Shown here one piece after another: positions 24,835 through 28,219 of a DNA stretch of 28,219 bases. Location of the stretch: the NCBI GenBank assembly GCA_036733965.1, contig DAIMZL010000033.1, positions 1 through 28,219 of the forward strand, in the 5' to 3' direction. The notes under the pieces are model-generated. The model had not been told where the DNA came from. It saw nothing but the letters and a program-made list of their open reading frames with translations, and searched no databases. Position 1 is the stretch's first letter; the number at the start of each line of letters is the position of its first letter. Source of the stretch: JAEXOD01 sp937930275 (GTDB taxonomy: Bacteria; Bacteroidota; Ignavibacteria; Ignavibacteriales; Melioribacteraceae). Position numbers and translations under genes: made by a program.

Positions 24835-24847
24835 CGACTTGCAATTA
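24825..24847. promoter_or_regulatory. Candidate Zur operator over the -33 box
   Basis: A 23-bp dyad: TAA.TGCAA, five bases, TTGCA.TTA, with one mismatched pair (24828/24844). The central 15 bp TGCAAACGACTTGCA is a perfect 5-5-5 inverted repeat. The -33 box of the zur promoter lies inside it, so a bound dimer would block RNA polymerase. A second inverted repeat, GCATTT-N7-AAATGC (24813-24831), overlaps the spacer between the boxes. Assignment to Zur is by position. Confidence 0.5.
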
Positions 24848-24882
24848 GAATTTATTATCACCAAATTATCATAATAATAGTT

Positions 24883-24913
24883 TTTGTTAACAGCAAATTT
24901 ATTTGTAAATTTT
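24883..24913 (+). promoter_or_regulatory. Candidate promoter of the PhnD-like/kinase/NtrC operon
   Basis: TTTG (24883-24886), 19 nt, TAAATTTT (24906-24913), one mismatch from TAnnTTTG. The leader to the ATG at 24946 would be about 27 nt. Two ATTATCA direct repeats, 11 bp apart (24854-24860, 24865-24871), lie just upstream. Confidence 0.35.
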
Positions 24914-24945
24914 AATATTAAAAACTTTCAATCGTTCTAAATTTA

Positions 24946-25866
24946 ATGAATAAAAGAAAACTTTTATATTATTCATTTGCTGTCATTTTTACTGCAATAA
25001 TTTTTACAATTATTTTTTACAATTATACATTAAATATAGAGCGTACCGTAATTTTTAACAGAAATCATAGTGATAATAATATAAAAAACAAAGAGATTGT
25101 TTATATAGGCGTTATTTCCCGCTATCCGCCAAATATAATTTACAGAGGATATCAACCAATTTTAGATTACTTATCACAAAATACCGATTATAATTTCCAG
25201 CTTAAATTAAGCGAAAATTATGCTCAAACTATTGAAATGCTTATTAACAGAAAGGTTGAAGCTGCCTTTGTCGGTTCATACGTTTACATTGAAGCAAAAC
25301 AAAAATACAAAATTAAACCAATATTAAAACCTCTAAACGAAAACTTCCTCCCCTTTTCGCGTTCGGTGCTTTTTGCAAAATTTAATTCACCAATAAAAGC
25401 ATTAAAAGATATTAGGGGTAAATCTGTATCGTTACCCTCTGCAGAGTCTTTTTCTTCTAATTGGTTCACCAACATTTTAATCAGAAAAAATAAAATTGAG
25501 TTAAGCGAATTTAGCAACATTAAAAATTTCCCTCATCATCAAAGTGTAATATATCAGGTTGTTCGCGGTGATTTTGATATAGGAGTAACTCGCGAATATT
25601 TATTGAAAAATTTAATTAACAATGCAATACAAATACTTGCTTATTCCGATCCTATTCCGACATCACCTGTAATTGCCTTAGAAGATAACAATAGCAGGGC
25701 GATAAACCAAATGGTTAAAGCCTTACTAAAAATAAATAAAAACAATCCCAAAAGAATAGAAATAACAAAAGGTTGGGATAACGAATTTGTTTACGGATTT
25801 AATAAAGCCGATGATAAAGATTACGATATAATAAGAGAATTAAAAAAGAATACTAATGCTTTTTAA
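24946..25866 (+). CDS. PhnD-like periplasmic binding protein, probable sensor partner
   Basis: 306-residue protein. A single hydrophobic segment (~8-27) has no lipobox and no clear cleavage site, so it may stay anchored with the rest in the periplasm. Residues ~50-290 match the phosphate/phosphite/phosphonate-binding (PhnD-like) fold: IVYIGVISRYPPNIIYRGYQPILDYL, AQTIEMLINRKVEAAFVGSYVYIEA, IKALKDIRGKSVSLPSAESFSS, YQVVRGDFDIGVTRE. No transport permease or ATPase follows; instead the stop overlaps the start of a histidine kinase by 11 nt. A role as ligand sensor for that kinase is inferred. The ligand is unknown; related fold members bind phosphonates, thiamine precursors and other small anions. 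Confidence 0.8.
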   Translation: MNKRKLLYYSFAVIFTAIIFTIIFYNYTLNIERTVIFNRNHSDNNIKNKEIVYIGVISRYPPNIIYRGYQPILDYLSQNTDYNFQLKLSENYAQTIEMLINRKVEAAFVGSYVYIEAKQKYKIKPILKPLNENFLPFSRSVLFAKFNSPIKALKDIRGKSVSLPSAESFSSNWFTNILIRKNKIELSEFSNIKNFPHHQSVIYQVVRGDFDIGVTREYLLKNLINNAIQILAYSDPIPTSPVIALEDNNSRAINQMVKALLKINKNNPKRIEITKGWDNEFVYGFNKADDKDYDIIRELKKNTNAF

Positions 25867-27325
25867 GAATAGTCTAAAAACAAAAATAATTACTGCAATT
25901 GGCATATTAATTATATTTTTAATGCTATTAATTTCTTTGTTTTTATTAATTCAATGGCGAGAAAATATTATTCAGAAGGAAATAAAAACTGCAGAAGCAA
26001 TTACTTCGACATTTGCCGTTACTTTGACCGATGCAATGATATTTGAAGAAAATTCGGTATTTGTAAAAGAAAACATCCTTGATAGTTATATTGATAATTT
26101 TATAAATAAGATTGACGGCGTACTATTTGTAACAATTTATGATGAATTTGGTTCGGCAATTAACAGTCGATTTTTGGATAAAGAAGGAATAAAAACCGAA
26201 ACAAATATTTCTTTTATTAAATATAGTCCGAATATAGACTTTATTAAAATTTATAATTCAAAAAAGTTTGGCTGGTTAATTGAATCTAATCAAAACTTTA
26301 AAAGTTTCGGACACAGCTGGGGATACTTAAAAATAGGATTTTCTGCAAAACCAGTGTTAACCGAATTAACTTCGTTATTTTTCATGCTATTAATTGCAAC
26401 GGTTGTTGTAAGCGGATTTGTGATTTTATTGCTTAATATTTTAGTTAAACGTATTACATCTCGACTTGATAATTTTGTTCATTTAATTGATAACATAAAT
26501 TTTTCGTCTAACCAACAGATAAAGCTAATTGATTCTCCTGATGAAATTGGTATTTTGTACAAAAAGTTTGACGAGATGCAAAAAAGAATCAATCAATCCG
26601 TAAAGCAACTCGAAAACGCTAACAAACAAATATATCAAGCCGAAAAACTTGCTTCTATAGGTAGGCTTGCTTCAGGTGTTGCACATCAAGTTAACAATCC
26701 TTTAAACGGGATTAAATCGTGCTTATATGCAATTAAAACTGACCCGGAAAATAGAGAACTACTTTTACAATATTTGGACTTGATAAATGAGGGTATTGAA
26801 AATATAGAAACAGTAGTTAACAAATTACTGGGATTTGCGAGACAACAACCGGTTTCGGATAATCAAACAAACATTAATTATGCAATTGAAAAAGTAACCG
26901 GACTATTTGATTACAGATTAAAAGCTAAAAATATAGAAGTTATTTTAGATTTGATGCCAAATATTCCAAAAGTAAAAATTGAATACCATCTATTTCAAGA
27001 AGTAGTTATGAATTTACTATTAAATGCAGCCGATTCAATAGAAAATTCCGGACAAATAAAATTATATACTTACGTATTAGACGGTAATGTTTGCATGGAA
27101 ATATCTGATACAGGTTGCGGAATTGAGAAAGAAAACTTAAAAAAAATATTTGAACCATTTTATACAACTAAAGATGTAGGTACCGGAACAGGTTTGGGAT
27201 TAGCCGTTTGTTTGGGAATTATTGAAGCCCACGGCGGAAAGATTACAATAACAAGCACGGTTAATAAAGGTACTACATTTATAGTTTTTTTACCGGTAAA
27301 TGATGATGAAACTACTAATAATTGA
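25856..27325 (+). CDS. Membrane sensor histidine kinase (HisKA/HATPase_c), NtrB-like
   Basis: 489-residue kinase. Membrane helix 1 (~11-33), a periplasmic sensor region (~34-170, no recognised motif), helix 2 (~172-196), a HAMP-like linker (~197-250), a dimerisation/phosphoacceptor domain with the H-box GVAHQVNNPLNGI (His277), and a HATPase domain with N-box (Asn386, Asn390), G1 box DTGCGI (418-423), F-box IFEPFYTT and G2 box GTGTGLGLA (442-450). All ATP-binding boxes are intact. Unusually, Gln278 stands where nearly all such kinases have Glu or Asp. It overlaps the upstream binding protein by 11 nt and the downstream NtrC-type regulator by about 20 nt, so the three should be made together. 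Confidence 0.92.
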   Translation: MLFKNSLKTKIITAIGILIIFLMLLISLFLLIQWRENIIQKEIKTAEAITSTFAVTLTDAMIFEENSVFVKENILDSYIDNFINKIDGVLFVTIYDEFGSAINSRFLDKEGIKTETNISFIKYSPNIDFIKIYNSKKFGWLIESNQNFKSFGHSWGYLKIGFSAKPVLTELTSLFFMLLIATVVVSGFVILLLNILVKRITSRLDNFVHLIDNINFSSNQQIKLIDSPDEIGILYKKFDEMQKRINQSVKQLENANKQIYQAEKLASIGRLASGVAHQVNNPLNGIKSCLYAIKTDPENRELLLQYLDLINEGIENIETVVNKLLGFARQQPVSDNQTNINYAIEKVTGLFDYRLKAKNIEVILDLMPNIPKVKIEYHLFQEVVMNLLLNAADSIENSGQIKLYTYVLDGNVCMEISDTGCGIEKENLKKIFEPFYTTKDVGTGTGLGLAVCLGIIEAHGGKITITSTVNKGTTFIVFLPVNDDETTNN

Positions 27326-28219
27326 AGATGAAAAAATTTCAAGAGTATCGCTAACTAATATCTTACAAAAAGAAAATTTTGAAGTATTTGCTGCAGAAGA
27401 CGGAGAAAAAGGACTTGAACAATTTTATAAAATTGTTCCCGAAATTGTTATTACGGATTTACGCCTTCCCAAAATAGGCGGCATTGAAATTTTAGAAAAA
27501 ATAATGGCAAGTTATCCCGAGTGCAAAGTTATTTTAATTACTGCATTTGCTACCGTAGAAACTGCAGTTAAAGCTCTTAAAACAGGTGCCTATGATTATT
27601 TGACAAAACCATTTTCTCCCGAAAAACTTCTTTCTATCTTAAGAAATATTAGAGAGATGAAAAACGTAATTGAAGAAAATGCAGAATTAAAAAAGCGACT
27701 TGATTTACTTGAAAACAAATCGATTGTAGGAAGTAGTCAAATAATGCAAAAACTTATAAGTAATATAAAGCAGCTTGCCCTTACGGATAGTACGGTTTTA
27801 ATTCAGGGCGAAAGCGGTACGGGAAAAGAAGTTGTTGCCCGTGCTTTGCATAACTGGGGAGAAAGACACAAAAACAAATTTATTGCCGTAAGCTGTTCTT
27901 CAATTCCGGAAACGCTTTTGGAAAGTGAACTATTCGGTCATGAAAAAGGTGCTTTTACAGGTGCGGTAAAAAGGAATATCGGTTTATTTGAAAGTGCAGA
28001 TAAAGGGACAATTTTTATTGATGATATTGATGATTTTCCATTATCGATGCAGGTTAAGTTATTACGCGTTCTTCAAGAAAAACAAATTTGCAGAATAGGA
28101 AGCTCCGAGTTAATTAATATTGATGTTAGAATTATTGCCGCAACTAAGGTGGACCTAAAAAAACGAGTTGAAGAAAACTTATTTAGAAAAGATCTTTATT
28201 ATAGATTAAATATTATTCC
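27306..28219 (+). CDS. NtrC-family sigma-54-dependent response regulator (cut by window end)
   Basis: 304 residues are visible. The receiver domain (1-~115) has the acidic pair Glu7-Asp8, phospho-acceptor Asp51 (TDLRLP), Thr79 and Lys101. A short linker (~116-138) leads to the AAA+ domain: Walker A GESGTGKE (168-175), the sigma-54 contact loop GAFTGA (215-220), Walker B GTIFIDDID, and RIIAATKVDL with FRKDLYYRLN. The DNA-binding end lies outside the window. Three consecutive in-frame ATG codons (27300, 27303, 27306) precede the KLLIIEDE strand; I used the last. Partner of the overlapping kinase; it would activate sigma-54 promoters. No obvious sigma-54 promoter was noticed in the spacers of this window. 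Confidence 0.94.
   Translation, partial: MKLLIIEDEKISRVSLTNILQKENFEVFAAEDGEKGLEQFYKIVPEIVITDLRLPKIGGIEILEKIMASYPECKVILITAFATVETAVKALKTGAYDYLTKPFSPEKLLSILRNIREMKNVIEENAELKKRLDLLENKSIVGSSQIMQKLISNIKQLALTDSTVLIQGESGTGKEVVARALHNWGERHKNKFIAVSCSSIPETLLESELFGHEKGAFTGAVKRNIGLFESADKGTIFIDDIDDFPLSMQVKLLRVLQEKQICRIGSSELINIDVRIIAATKVDLKKRVEENLFRKDLYYRLNII

Noticed and set aside
24854..24871. Two ATTATCA direct repeats as a Fur/Zur box
   Set aside because: They contain the half-site sequence of classical Fur boxes but lie upstream of both promoters, in direct orientation. The dyad over the zur -33 box is a better operator.

Overview
The window is a low-GC, gene-dense bacterial chromosomal segment from a draft or metagenome assembly; two runs of exactly 100 N (12729-12828 and 16488-16587) are scaffold gaps. 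The best clue to the host is a secreted M14 peptidase ending in a Por/type IX-type sorting domain with the NYPNPFNPSTTI signature, common in Ignavibacteria and related members of the Fibrobacteres-Chlorobi-Bacteroidetes group. This fits LptF/LptG permeases, a KorAB ferredoxin oxidoreductase, a Zur/Znu system, very AT-rich spacers and several upstream regions resembling the Bacteroidetes -33/-7 promoter (TTG or TTTG, 19-20 nt, TAnnTTTG). An ignavibacterial origin is an inference.

Layout. 1-734 (-): 5' part of an M20 dipeptidase, divergent from lptF-lptG (901-3340, +). 3347-14361 (-): T9SS-type M14 carboxypeptidase, DUF302 protein, pepA, nrnA-like DHH phosphoesterase, a strong terminator, korB, korA, dsbD (5' end lost in gap 1) and nadE (3' end lost in gap 1). 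14736-19013 (+): tandem universal stress protein, CPA2 antiporter (cut by gap 2), the end of a probable PTS EIIA-like domain, a secreted esterase-D-type hydrolase, then a PspC protein and a LiaF/toastrack-like protein, closed by a hairpin terminator. 19091-20917 (-): long-chain acyl-CoA synthetase. 21109-21182 (+): tRNA-Pro(CGG). 21217-24799 (-): zur-znuA-znuC-znuB-lgt. 24946-28219 (+): a PhnD-like binding protein, a sensor histidine kinase and an NtrC-type sigma-54 activator (cut by the window end), all overlapping.

The segment is mainly core housekeeping: outer-membrane biogenesis, peptide turnover, central carbon and NAD metabolism, disulfide relay, zinc uptake, lipoprotein maturation and envelope stress. 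I see no mobile element, CRISPR array or defence island. The most interesting material is regulatory: (i) a zur promoter with exact -33/-7 boxes, a probable Zur operator over the -33 box, and a start codon placed for a leaderless mRNA; (ii) a compact binding-protein/kinase/NtrC module whose kinase has Gln instead of Glu after the phospho-His; (iii) a hairpin covering the start site of the DUF302 gene; (iv) a terminator-like hairpin inside the lptG reading frame, placed to stop convergent transcription; (v) a 22-nt identical promoter-region sequence shared by korA and tRNA-Pro; (vi) an ECF-like promoter before the PspC/LiaF-like pair.
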